Shown one piece after another: positions 1 through 7,268 of a DNA stretch of 10,483 nucleotides. Below the pieces are notes generated by a model. The model saw nothing but the letters and a program-made list of their open reading frames with translations. It was not told the origin of the DNA and ran no database searches. Positions within the stretch are counted from its first letter, which is position 1. Each line of letters begins with the position of its first letter. The translations under genes were made by a program, and so were the position numbers. Origin of the DNA: Burkholderiales bacterium (GTDB taxonomy: Bacteria > Pseudomonadota > Gammaproteobacteria > Burkholderiales > Burkholderiaceae_C); NCBI GenBank assembly GCA_947448105.1, contig CANFNE010000063.1, positions 1 through 10,483 on the forward strand, written 5' to 3'.

Positions 1-989
1 AGGGTTGCGCCCAAGTGACGCCGCTGCGCGTCCTGTCCCAGCACGAATCCACCGACGGCACCATCAAGTGGCTGTTCGACGTAGGCGCAGGCGACGCGGT
101 AGAGGCCGTTTTTATTCCCGAATCTGACCGCGGCACGCTGTGCATTTCGTCCCAGGCGGGTTGCGCCGTGGGTTGCCGCTTTTGCTCCACCGGCCACCAG
201 GGCTTTAGCCGCAACCTGACGTCCGGCGAAATCGTCTCGCAGCTTTGGTTTGCCGAGCACTTTTTGCGCAAGCACCTGGCCCGCGACGAGCGCATCATCT
301 CCAACGTGGTGATGATGGGCATGGGCGAGCCCCTGCAAAACTACACCGAACTCGTACCCGCCCTCAAGGTCATGCTCGACGACCACGCCTACGGCCTGTC
401 GCGCCGGCGCGTGACCGTCTCGACCTCGGGCATGGTGCCCATGGTGGACCGCTTAGGCCAAGACTGCCCGGTGGCGCTGGCTGTGTCCTTGCACGCGCCC
501 AATGACGCACTGCGCGAAAGCCTGGTGCCGCTGAACAAAAAATACCCGATTGCCGAGCTGATGCAGGCCTGCGTGCGCTACCTGGCGGTGGCGCCGCGTG
601 ACTTTATTACCTTTGAGTACTGCATGCTCGACGGCGTCAACGACACGCCCGAGCTGGCCGCGCAGTTGGTGGACTTGTTGCGCAGCTCCGGCGGCAATTT
701 GCACTGGTGCAAGGTCAACCTGATTCCCTTTAACCCTTTTGCCGCCTCGGGCCTGACGCGTTCGTCTAACGCCCGTGTTCAGGCTTTTTCTGAGGTGTTG
801 ACCCGCGCCGGTGTAGTCACCACGGTGCGCAAGACGCGCGGCGACGACATCGCTGCGGCCTGCGGCCAGTTGGCCGGTGACGTGCAAGACCGCACCGGCG
901 TGGTGGTGCGCATCCACAAGCAGCGCAGCGCCGAAGCGTCGGCCAACCTGGGTCAGGCCGCTGCCGTACTGGCTACAGAGGTGCACTGA
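1..989 (+). CDS. rlmN: RlmN, dual-specificity 23S rRNA/tRNA adenine-C2 methyltransferase (5'-truncated by window edge)
   Basis: Radical SAM enzyme that makes 2-methyladenosine at A2503 of 23S rRNA and A37 of some tRNAs, in the cytoplasm. The frame is open from base 3, so the N-terminus lies outside the window; compared with E. coli RlmN roughly 75 residues are missing. The GTG at 15 is internal, not the start. Numbering from that GTG, the 4Fe-4S cysteine motif CxxxCxxC is C50, C54, C57. The methyl-transfer cysteine pair is C43 (in TLCISS) and C283 (in AACGQLAGD), equivalent to E. coli C118 and C355. The NVVMMGMGEPL and SLHAPND blocks are also present, so the visible part looks fully functional. 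The stop is one base before the pilW start, which suggests co-transcription. Family identity is near certain. Confidence 0.97.
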   Translation, partial: GCAQVTPLRVLSQHESTDGTIKWLFDVGAGDAVEAVFIPESDRGTLCISSQAGCAVGCRFCSTGHQGFSRNLTSGEIVSQLWFAEHFLRKHLARDERIISNVVMMGMGEPLQNYTELVPALKVMLDDHAYGLSRRRVTVSTSGMVPMVDRLGQDCPVALAVSLHAPNDALRESLVPLNKKYPIAELMQACVRYLAVAPRDFITFEYCMLDGVNDTPELAAQLVDLLRSSGGNLHWCKVNLIPFNPFAASGLTRSSNARVQAFSEVLTRAGVVTTVRKTRGDDIAAACGQLAGDVQDRTGVVVRIHKQRSAEASANLGQAAAVLATEVH

Positions 990-990
990 T

Positions 991-1833
991 ATGGCGGCGC
1001 TGGCTTTCAATTCCAAGCTTTTTACTACCGCCCGCAAGTCGGTGGCATGGCTGGGTTTGCGCTGGCTGCTCGCCGCTGGATTGCTCGGCCTGGTTGCCTG
1101 CGGCAGCACGCCCCCGCGTACCGATAAATCCGATTTGGTAACCGCGTCTGACGAGACCGAAGCGCGCAAACGCGCGCGCATCCGGCTGGAGCTGGCGGTC
1201 AACTATTTCAGCGAAGGCAAGACCACCATCGCCTTGGACGAGCTCAAGCAGTCGATCGCGGTCGACCCCGGCCTGTTTGAGGCCCATAACCTGCGCGGCC
1301 TGATTTACATGCGGCTCAACGAATATCCGCTGGCGCAAGACAGCTTTCGCCAGGCACTCGTCCTGAGCCCCAAGGCCGCCACCGTGCAACACAACTACGG
1401 CTTGCTTTTGTGCCAGCAGGGGCGCATGGCGGCGGCGGCCGACCTGTTTAGCGCTGCTCTGGCCAACCCGACGTACAACGAACGCGCCAAGACCTGGATG
1501 ATCCAAGGCTTGTGCCAGGCCAAAGCCGGACAGGCGCAGGCTGCAGAGACCAGCTTGCTCAACGCCTACCAGCTCGACCCCGGCAACCCGGTGGTTGCCT
1601 ACAACCTGGGCTTGGGTCTGTACAAGCGCGGCGAATTTCCCCAAGCCCAGCGTTACCTGAGCCGCCTGAACACGTCCGACCTGGCCAACGCCGAGTCGCT
1701 GTGGCTGGGTGCTAAAACAGCCAAGGCCATGGGCGATGCACAAGCCTTGCGCACGCTGGGGCAAACCTTGGTTCAGCGTTTCCCTTCGTCCAAAGAGTCG
1801 CTCTGGCTGGAGCGGGAGTCCTTCCATGAATGA
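991..1833 (+). CDS. pilW: PilW/PilF, type IV pilus biogenesis lipoprotein with TPR repeats
   Basis: Predicted 280-residue outer-membrane lipoprotein of the PilF/PilW pilotin family, which helps the PilQ secretin reach and assemble in the outer membrane. The start at ATG 991 has an AGAGG ribosome site at 977-981 and follows the rlmN stop by one base; longer readings of the frame would overlap rlmN. A hydrophobic signal segment (about residues 19-36) ends in the lipobox LVAC with C37 as the lipidated cysteine. From about residue 66 onward there are around five or six TPR-like helical repeats, including the family-typical NYGLLLCQQGR stretch. The last 8 bases overlap the rodZ start. The name rests on TPR pattern, lipobox and conserved position between rlmN and rodZ; pilus genes themselves are not in view, so the exact role is inferred. 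Confidence 0.88.
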   Translation: MAALAFNSKLFTTARKSVAWLGLRWLLAAGLLGLVACGSTPPRTDKSDLVTASDETEARKRARIRLELAVNYFSEGKTTIALDELKQSIAVDPGLFEAHNLRGLIYMRLNEYPLAQDSFRQALVLSPKAATVQHNYGLLLCQQGRMAAAADLFSAALANPTYNERAKTWMIQGLCQAKAGQAQAAETSLLNAYQLDPGNPVVAYNLGLGLYKRGEFPQAQRYLSRLNTSDLANAESLWLGAKTAKAMGDAQALRTLGQTLVQRFPSSKESLWLERESFHE

Positions 1834-2821
1834 TTCAGCGCTGCCTACCGCGCCCCTGGCACAGGCAGAGGAAGCGCTGCAAGCGCAGCCCGTGGCCGCG
1901 CCGCCCACGGCGGGCCAAATGCTGTCCAACGCCCGCCGTGCGGTGGGACTAAGCCTGGAAGAACTCGCAGCAAGGGTCAAATTACCAGTGCCCCGACTGC
2001 AAGCACTGGAAGACGACCGTTTCGCCGACTGGCCCGACATCACCATGTTGCGCGCGGTGGCCGCCAGTGTCTGCCGCCATGTGCGGCTTGATCCGGCCGT
2101 CGTGCTGGCGCGCTTGCCCAAACCTGAAAAACGCGTCTGGTCCGTCGCAGCCTCGGACGCCAACCCGGGTTTCCGTGACAAGGGTGGATTTCCATGGCGC
2201 AACCAGGGCGCGCGGGCGCGCTTGCCTCTGGCCTGGTTGGCCTTGGCTTTGGTGATCGCTGCCGTGGCCTTGTACTTTGCGCCTGCGCTGCAGACCTGGG
2301 TGCCGCAGGCCTGGACGCAGCAGCATCTGAGCGCCGCCCCGGCGCCCATGGCCGTTCCAGAGCCGGTGATGCCGCCAGACGCCGGCCCCACCGACACGCG
2401 CCTTGGCGTAAGTTCACCTGAGCCTTCGGCCAGCGCGCCGGTGGCCGTTGTGCCCCCGGCCAGCGCCAGCACAGCGGCGGTGGGCGTGGGTGCAGCGGTT
2501 CCCGCACCGCCGCCAACGCCTGCCAAAGCCGTGGCCAGCGCCTCGGTGAGCGGCACTTTGGCCGGCGCGCCTGCCATTCCCTTGTTGGTATTTAAGGCCC
2601 GGGCCCTGACCTGGGTGGCCGTCGTCGACGCCAATGGTGTGACGCTCTTGCGCAAAACCTTGGCCGCAGGTGAGACCGCCAGCACCAGTTCGGCCAGCGC
2701 GGCCCTGCCTTTGTGGGTGGTGGTCGGGCGGGCTGACGATACCGAGGTGGAAGTGCGCGGCCAGCGCATCAAGCTAGAGCCCGGCGCAGCCGACAATGTT
2801 GCAAGATTCAAGGTGCAATGA
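1826..2821 (+). CDS. rodZ: RodZ-like helix-turn-helix membrane protein with C-terminal DUF4115 domain
   Basis: 331-residue bitopic inner-membrane protein of the RodZ family, which links MreB to the peptidoglycan elongation machinery and sets rod shape. The start at ATG 1826 has GGGAG at 1814-1818 with a 7-base spacer and overlaps the end of pilW. Layout: a short Ala/Pro-rich N-terminus, a cytoplasmic Xre-type HTH domain from about residue 30 to 95 (GQMLSNARRAVGLSLEELA opens it), a basic stretch, one membrane segment at about 133-151, a long Ala/Pro/Ser/Val-rich periplasmic linker to about 250, and the C-terminal DUF4115 beta domain at about 252-331 ending VARFKVQ. Its stop overlaps the ispG start by four bases (ATGA). 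The HTH is expected to bind MreB rather than act mainly as a DNA regulator; that is family knowledge, not seen here. Confidence 0.88.
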   Translation: MNDSALPTAPLAQAEEALQAQPVAAPPTAGQMLSNARRAVGLSLEELAARVKLPVPRLQALEDDRFADWPDITMLRAVAASVCRHVRLDPAVVLARLPKPEKRVWSVAASDANPGFRDKGGFPWRNQGARARLPLAWLALALVIAAVALYFAPALQTWVPQAWTQQHLSAAPAPMAVPEPVMPPDAGPTDTRLGVSSPEPSASAPVAVVPPASASTAAVGVGAAVPAPPPTPAKAVASASVSGTLAGAPAIPLLVFKARALTWVAVVDANGVTLLRKTLAAGETASTSSASAALPLWVVVGRADDTEVEVRGQRIKLEPGAADNVARFKVQ

Positions 2822-4095
2822 TGCCAAACGAAACACGGTTCAATTCCAACGGGGACGCTTCTCGCAAAGGCTTGCAGGCCCGCGTGGCCTGGGGCAGCAA
2901 TATCGTCACCATCGGTGGCGGCGCGCCGGTGCGCATCCAGTCCATGACCAATACCGACACGGTCGACGCAGTGGGAACCGCCATCCAGGTCAAAGAGCTG
3001 GCGCTGGCGGGCTCGGAGATGGTGCGTATCACGGTCAACACGCCCGAGGCGGCGCAGGCCGTGCCTTATATCCGCGAGCAGCTCGACCGCATGGGTATTG
3101 CGGTGCCGCTGATTGGCGACTTCCATTTCAATGGACACCGGCTGTTGACCGATTTTCCCGACTGCGCGCAGGCGCTGTCCAAATACCGCATCAACCCCGG
3201 CAACGTGGGCAAGGGCGACAAAAAAGACCGGCAGTTCGGCCAGATGATTGAAGCTGCGCTGCGCTGGGACAAGCCGGTGCGCATTGGCGTGAACTGGGGC
3301 AGCCTGGACCAGGAACTGCTCGCCCACCTGATGGACAGCAACGCGCAACTGGCGGAGCCGCTGGGTGTGAAGCAGGTGATGTACCAGGCGCTGATCAGTT
3401 CAGCCGTGGGTTCGGCCGAGTTGGCCCAGTCCATGGGCATGCAGGCCAGCCAGATCATTATTTCGTGCAAGGTCAGCGGCGTGCAAGACCTGATCGCCGT
3501 GTACCGCGAGCTGGGTCGCAACACGCGCTATCCCCTGCATTTGGGCCTGACTGAGGCCGGCATGGGTACCAAGGGCACAGTGGCTTCCACCGCGGCACTG
3601 TCGGTTTTGCTGCAAGAGGGTATTGGCGACACCATCCGCGTGTCGCTCACCCCGGCGCCGGGCGAGTCGCGCAACCAGGAGGTGGTGGTGGCCGCCGAAA
3701 TTTTGCAGGCCTTGGGTCTGCGCGCCTTTGTGCCCAGCGTGACCGCCTGCCCTGGATGCGGCCGCACCACCAGCACCACCTTCCAGGAATTGACCCAGCA
3801 GATCGACAACTTTCTGCGCGACCAAATGCCGGTGTGGCGTGCGCGCTACCCCGGGGTGGAAAACCTCAAGGTGGCGGTGATGGGGTGCATCGTCAACGGC
3901 CCGGGCGAGAGCAAGCACGCCGACATTGGCATCAGCCTGCCCGGCACGGGCGAGGCGCCCGCTGCGCCGGTATTTATTGACGGCGAAAAGCGCATGACCC
4001 TGCGTGGCGACGCCATTGCCACCGACTTCCAGGCGGTGGTTGAGAACTACATCCAGCAACGTTTTGGCGCAGCGGCAACGCAGTCGCCCACCTGA
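2818..4095 (+). CDS. ispG: IspG (GcpE), 4-hydroxy-3-methylbut-2-enyl diphosphate synthase
   Basis: Penultimate enzyme of the MEP isoprenoid pathway: reductive conversion of MEcPP to HMBPP using a 4Fe-4S cluster. At 425 residues it is longer than E. coli IspG (372). Cluster ligands are visible as C311 and C314 (ACPGCGR), C357 (MGCIVNGPGE) and E364 (GPGESK). The C314-C357 spacing is about 11 residues longer than the C273-C305 spacing in E. coli, so part of the extra length sits inside the cluster domain. The N-terminal TIM-barrel shows IQSMTNTDT, the GDFHFN motif and RINPGNVG. The start at ATG 2818 overlaps the rodZ stop (ATGA); the next codon at 2821 is also ATG, so either could be residue 1. 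Eight bases separate its stop from hisS. Confidence 0.97.
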   Translation: MMPNETRFNSNGDASRKGLQARVAWGSNIVTIGGGAPVRIQSMTNTDTVDAVGTAIQVKELALAGSEMVRITVNTPEAAQAVPYIREQLDRMGIAVPLIGDFHFNGHRLLTDFPDCAQALSKYRINPGNVGKGDKKDRQFGQMIEAALRWDKPVRIGVNWGSLDQELLAHLMDSNAQLAEPLGVKQVMYQALISSAVGSAELAQSMGMQASQIIISCKVSGVQDLIAVYRELGRNTRYPLHLGLTEAGMGTKGTVASTAALSVLLQEGIGDTIRVSLTPAPGESRNQEVVVAAEILQALGLRAFVPSVTACPGCGRTTSTTFQELTQQIDNFLRDQMPVWRARYPGVENLKVAVMGCIVNGPGESKHADIGISLPGTGEAPAAPVFIDGEKRMTLRGDAIATDFQAVVENYIQQRFGAAATQSPT

Positions 4096-4103
4096 CCCCT
4101 TTT

Positions 4104-5417
4104 ATGACCGAACCACAAGCGCCACGCAAGGCGGAAAAACTCATGGCCGTCAAAGGCATGAACGACATATTGCCTCCCGACTCGGCCCGTTGGGAAGCGC
4201 TCGAAGAGCGGGTGCGCGCGCTGATGCGCCGCTACGCTTATGAAAACATTCGCACCCCCATCGTTGAGCCCACCGCGCTGTTTGTGCGCGGCCTGGGCGA
4301 GGTGACCGACATCGTTGAGAAAGAGATGTATTCGTTTGAGGACCGGCTCAACGGCGAGCAGCTCACCCTGCGCCCCGAAAACACGGCCGGGGTGGTGCGT
4401 GCGGTGGTCGAACACACGCTCCTCTACAACGGCGGCAAGCGCCTGTACTACTTCGGCCCCATGTTCCGCCACGAGCGGCCCCAGCGCGGGCGCTACCGCC
4501 AGTTCCACCAGGTGGGCGCCGAGGCGCTGGGCTTTGGCGGCCCCGAGCTTGACGCCGAACTCATCTTGATGGCGGACGCGCTGTGGAAAGAGCTAGGTAT
4601 CGGCGGCGTAGAGTTGCAAATCAACAGCCTGGGCCAGCCCGAAGAACGCAATTTGCACCGCGCCGCACTCATCGCCCACTTTGAAGCCCACGCCGACGCT
4701 TTGGACCCCGAGTCGCGCCGACGCTTGCACCTCAACCCTTTGCGCCTGCTCGATAGCAAAAACCCCGACATGCAGCCGGTGGTGGAGGCCGCGCCCAAGC
4801 TGCTCGACTTTTTGGGCGAGGCGTCCAAAGCGCATTTGGCTGCTGTGCTGGCCATTTTGGACGCCAACGGCGTGCCGTATTCCATGAACCCGCGCCTGGT
4901 GCGCGGCATGGACTACTACAACCTCACGGTGTTTGAGTTTGTCACCACGCAGCTGGGCTCGCAGGGCACGATTTGCGGGGGCGGGCGCTACGACTACCTG
5001 GTCGAACAAATCGGCGGCAAACCCACCCCGGCCGTAGGCTGGGCCATGGGAATGGAGCGGGTACTGGAGTTGCTCAAAGCGCAAGAAGACAGCCTGGCCC
5101 TGCCACTGCTCGACGTTTACGCCGTGGTGCCAGACGCTGCTGCCTTGCCCCAGGTGGCTGCTTGCCTGCAGCGCCTGCGCAGCGCAGGCGTCTCGGTGCT
5201 GATGCACGCCAGCGGCGAAGCTGGCATGGCCAGCATGAAAAGCCAGTTCAAGAAGGCCGACGCCTCGGGCGCGCGCTATGCGCTGGTCTTCGGTCCTGAC
5301 GAATTGGCGCAGGGATGTGTGACCGTCAAGGCCCTGCGCGACCCGGCCGTGCCCCAACGCACACTGGCGCTGGACCTTTGGCCCGAATGGGCCGACAGCC
5401 TACAATCCGCCCCTTAA
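4104..5417 (+). CDS. hisS: HisS, histidyl-tRNA synthetase (class II)
   Basis: Charges tRNA-His with histidine in the cytoplasm. 437 residues from ATG 4104. Class II landmarks: motif 1 region after GMNDILP (18-24), motif 2 MFRHERPQRGRYRQFHQ from residue 120, histidine-specific RGMDYY at 267-272 (R267 matches catalytic R259 of E. coli), CGGGRYDYLVEQIGG, and motif 3 ending at R319 in GWAMGMER. The C-terminal roughly 100 residues form the anticodon-binding domain. A second in-frame ATG at 4143 would remove 13 residues and give a start like that of shorter homologues; it has a weak AAGG 11 bases upstream, whereas 4104 has no clear ribosome site, so the start is uncertain. The last codons overlap a candidate promoter for the next gene. 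Confidence 0.97.
   Translation: MTEPQAPRKAEKLMAVKGMNDILPPDSARWEALEERVRALMRRYAYENIRTPIVEPTALFVRGLGEVTDIVEKEMYSFEDRLNGEQLTLRPENTAGVVRAVVEHTLLYNGGKRLYYFGPMFRHERPQRGRYRQFHQVGAEALGFGGPELDAELILMADALWKELGIGGVELQINSLGQPEERNLHRAALIAHFEAHADALDPESRRRLHLNPLRLLDSKNPDMQPVVEAAPKLLDFLGEASKAHLAAVLAILDANGVPYSMNPRLVRGMDYYNLTVFEFVTTQLGSQGTICGGGRYDYLVEQIGGKPTPAVGWAMGMERVLELLKAQEDSLALPLLDVYAVVPDAAALPQVAACLQRLRSAGVSVLMHASGEAGMASMKSQFKKADASGARYALVFGPDELAQGCVTVKALRDPAVPQRTLALDLWPEWADSLQSAP
5378..5406 (+). promoter_or_regulatory. Candidate sigma-70 promoter for yfgM-bamB-der
   Basis: A -35-like TTGGCC (5378-5383; four of six match TTGACA), a 17-base spacer, and a -10-like TACAAT (5401-5406; five of six match TATAAT) lie in the final codons of hisS. 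Transcription would begin near 5412-5414, giving a leader of only about 17 bases before the yfgM ATG at 5430. It rests on sequence match and spacing alone. Confidence 0.5.
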
Positions 5418-5429
5418 ACAAATACCCCC

Positions 5430-6116
5430 ATGGCAAACCAACTCGACCTCGAAGAACAAGAACAGCTCGACGAACTCAAGCATTTCTGGAGCAAATACGG
5501 CAACCTCATCAGCGGCGTGCTGATCGCGGTGATGCTCGGTCTGGCGGGCTGGAATGGCTACAACTACTGGCAGCGCAGCCAGGCGGCGCAGGCCGCAGCC
5601 ATGTTTGATGAAATGGGTAAATCCGTAGCGGGCGGCGACGTGGCCAAGGCCGAGCGCACTTTCAACGACATGAAAGACCGCTATGCCCGCGCCAGCTACA
5701 CCCAGCAAGCGGGTCTGGCTTTGGCCAAAATGGCCGCAGACGGCGGCAAGCCCGATGTGGCCAAAGCGGCCCTGCAATGGGTGGCCGACAAGTCGGGCGA
5801 CGAGGGCTACGCTGCCATTGCCAGCTTGCGCTTGGCCAATGTGTATCTCGACGCCAAACAATACCCCGAGGCCCTCCAAGCCCTGGACGCGGCCAAGGAC
5901 GCCGCCTTTGTCGCCCTGGTGGCCGACCGGCGTGGCGACGTGCTGCTGCTGCAAGGCCAGCGCGATGCAGCAAAAACCGCTTATTTGGCTGCTTTCAAGG
6001 CATTTGACGAGCGCTCCGAATACCGCCGCTTGGTGCGCGTCAAGCTCAATGCGCTGGGTGTGGAGCCCGAAGCGCCTAAGTCGGTTGTGCCAAACGCAAC
6101 AAGCGGAGCGAACTGA
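5430..6116 (+). CDS. yfgM: YfgM-family membrane-anchored periplasmic TPR protein
   Basis: 228-residue protein matching the YfgM family (E. coli 206 residues), an ancillary partner of the SecYEG translocon and of periplasmic chaperones such as PpiD. The acidic N-terminus (DLEEQEQLDELKHFW) is followed by one membrane segment at about residues 24-45. The rest is an alanine-rich periplasmic TPR-like helical domain with repeats around AKAERTFNDMKDRY, AKAALQWVAD and YPEALQALDAAKD. The start at ATG 5430 is twelve bases after the hisS stop and has no recognisable Shine-Dalgarno sequence; the preceding bases are A/C-rich. The stop overlaps the bamB ATG by one base (TGATG). The order hisS-yfgM-bamB-der matches that of E. 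coli and supports the call. Molecular function is inferred from the family. Confidence 0.9.
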   Translation: MANQLDLEEQEQLDELKHFWSKYGNLISGVLIAVMLGLAGWNGYNYWQRSQAAQAAAMFDEMGKSVAGGDVAKAERTFNDMKDRYARASYTQQAGLALAKMAADGGKPDVAKAALQWVADKSGDEGYAAIASLRLANVYLDAKQYPEALQALDAAKDAAFVALVADRRGDVLLLQGQRDAAKTAYLAAFKAFDERSEYRRLVRVKLNALGVEPEAPKSVVPNATSGAN

Positions 6117-7252
6117 TGCGCCAAACCCCACGTCTCTTGTCCGTAGTTCAAGGATTTTTGACGCTGGTCCTTGTGCTGGTCTTGCAGGCCTGCGCCAGCA
6201 ACGACAAGCCCAAGCCCACGGCCCTAGAAGCGAATCCGGCGCAAGTCGGCGTCAAAGAGCTGTGGCGCGCCACCGCGGGCGCTACGGCGCTGCCGCTGGA
6301 AGTGCGCACCGTGGGCACGCAGGTCCTGGTGGCTTCCACCCAGGGCGACATCAGCGCAATGGATGCGTGCAGCGGCAAGCCGCTCTGGCGCGCGAGCGTG
6401 GGCGCACCTTTGAGTGCGGGTATTGGCAGCGATGGCGACACCGTGGCCGTGGTCACCCGAGAAAACCAGCTTGTCGCACTGCGCGAGGGCAAAGAAGTGT
6501 GGCGCCAAAAGCTGCCCTCCCTGACGCTCTCATCGCCTTTGGTGGCGGGCGCACGCGTGTTTTTGCTGTCGGCCGACCGGACCGTGAGTGCTTTTGACGC
6601 TGCCACCGGGCGCAAACTCTGGCTGCAGCAGCGCCCGGGCGACGCTCTTGTCTTGGGCCAGCCTGGTATTTTGGCGGCAGTGGGTGACACCTTGCTGGCC
6701 ACCCAAAGCGGACGATTGTTGGGCCTGAACCCCCAAAACGGCACGGTCCGCTGGGACGCTGCGGTGGCCGTAGGGCGCGGCGTGAACGAAGTCGAGCGCC
6801 TGGTGGATCTGGTGGCTGGCACCAGCCGCGTGGGCAACAACCTGTGCCTGCGGGCTTTCCAGTCCAGCGTCGCCTGCGTGGACGCGCAAGCCGGACGCAC
6901 GCTCTGGACCAAACCGGCCTCGGGCGCCAGCGGCATCGCGGGCGACGCTAACACCGTGTTTGGTGCCGAGAGCGACGGCAAAGTCGTGGCCTGGCGCCGC
7001 ATCGATGGCGAAAAACTCTGGACCAGCGAGAAGCTGCGTTTTCGGGGCCTCTCGGCACCGGTGCTCGCGGGCCGCGCCTTGGCGGTTGGCGATTTCGAAG
7101 GATTCGTACACTTTTTGTCTCCCAAAGACGGGGCCTTGTTGGCCCGCGTCGCCAGCGACGGCTCGCCCATCGCCCTGGCACCTGTGTGGGTAGAGGACAC
7201 CTTGGTCGTGGTGACACAGCGCGGCACCGTGATTGGGTTTCGGCCTGACTAA
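6116..7252 (+). CDS. bamB: BamB, outer-membrane beta-barrel assembly lipoprotein
   Basis: 378-residue lipoprotein component of the BAM complex; it binds BamA from the periplasmic side and helps deliver outer-membrane proteins (E. coli BamB 392 residues). The signal peptide ends in LQAC with lipidated C26. The mature part is a PQQ-like eight-bladed beta-propeller; blade signatures are visible as SGKPLWRASVG, EGKEVWRQKL, TGRKLWLQQR, NGTVRWDAAV, AGRTLWTKPA and DGEKLWTSEK. The BamB-typical NEVERLVDL segment, which corresponds to the EIDRLSD region of E. coli, is present. The start at ATG 6116 has GGAG at 6105-6108 with a 7-base spacer and overlaps the yfgM stop by one base, so translation is probably coupled. 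der begins 16 bases downstream. Confidence 0.95.
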   Translation: MRQTPRLLSVVQGFLTLVLVLVLQACASNDKPKPTALEANPAQVGVKELWRATAGATALPLEVRTVGTQVLVASTQGDISAMDACSGKPLWRASVGAPLSAGIGSDGDTVAVVTRENQLVALREGKEVWRQKLPSLTLSSPLVAGARVFLLSADRTVSAFDAATGRKLWLQQRPGDALVLGQPGILAAVGDTLLATQSGRLLGLNPQNGTVRWDAAVAVGRGVNEVERLVDLVAGTSRVGNNLCLRAFQSSVACVDAQAGRTLWTKPASGASGIAGDANTVFGAESDGKVVAWRRIDGEKLWTSEKLRFRGLSAPVLAGRALAVGDFEGFVHFLSPKDGALLARVASDGSPIALAPVWVEDTLVVVTQRGTVIGFRPD

Positions 7253-7268
7253 TTAGGCTAAAACCTCC

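Noticed and set aside
877..990. Upstream extension of pilW into rlmN
   Set aside because: The ATG at 991 has a good ribosome site and the signal peptide begins right after it; the extension would overlap the conserved C-terminus of rlmN.
973..3348. A 791-codon open frame on the - strand across pilW, rodZ and the start of ispG
   Set aside because: It is antisense to three recognisable genes. Such long open antisense frames are common in GC-rich DNA, and its translation shows no recognisable domain.
5683..6597. A 304-codon + strand frame spanning yfgM and bamB
   Set aside because: It is an out-of-frame shadow of two clear genes, with Pro/Arg/Trp-rich, low-complexity translation.
7242..7257. 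GCCT...AGGC with central CTAATTAG at the bamB stop as a terminator
   Set aside because: It is too short and AT-rich in the middle, with no T-run; der follows within a few bases.
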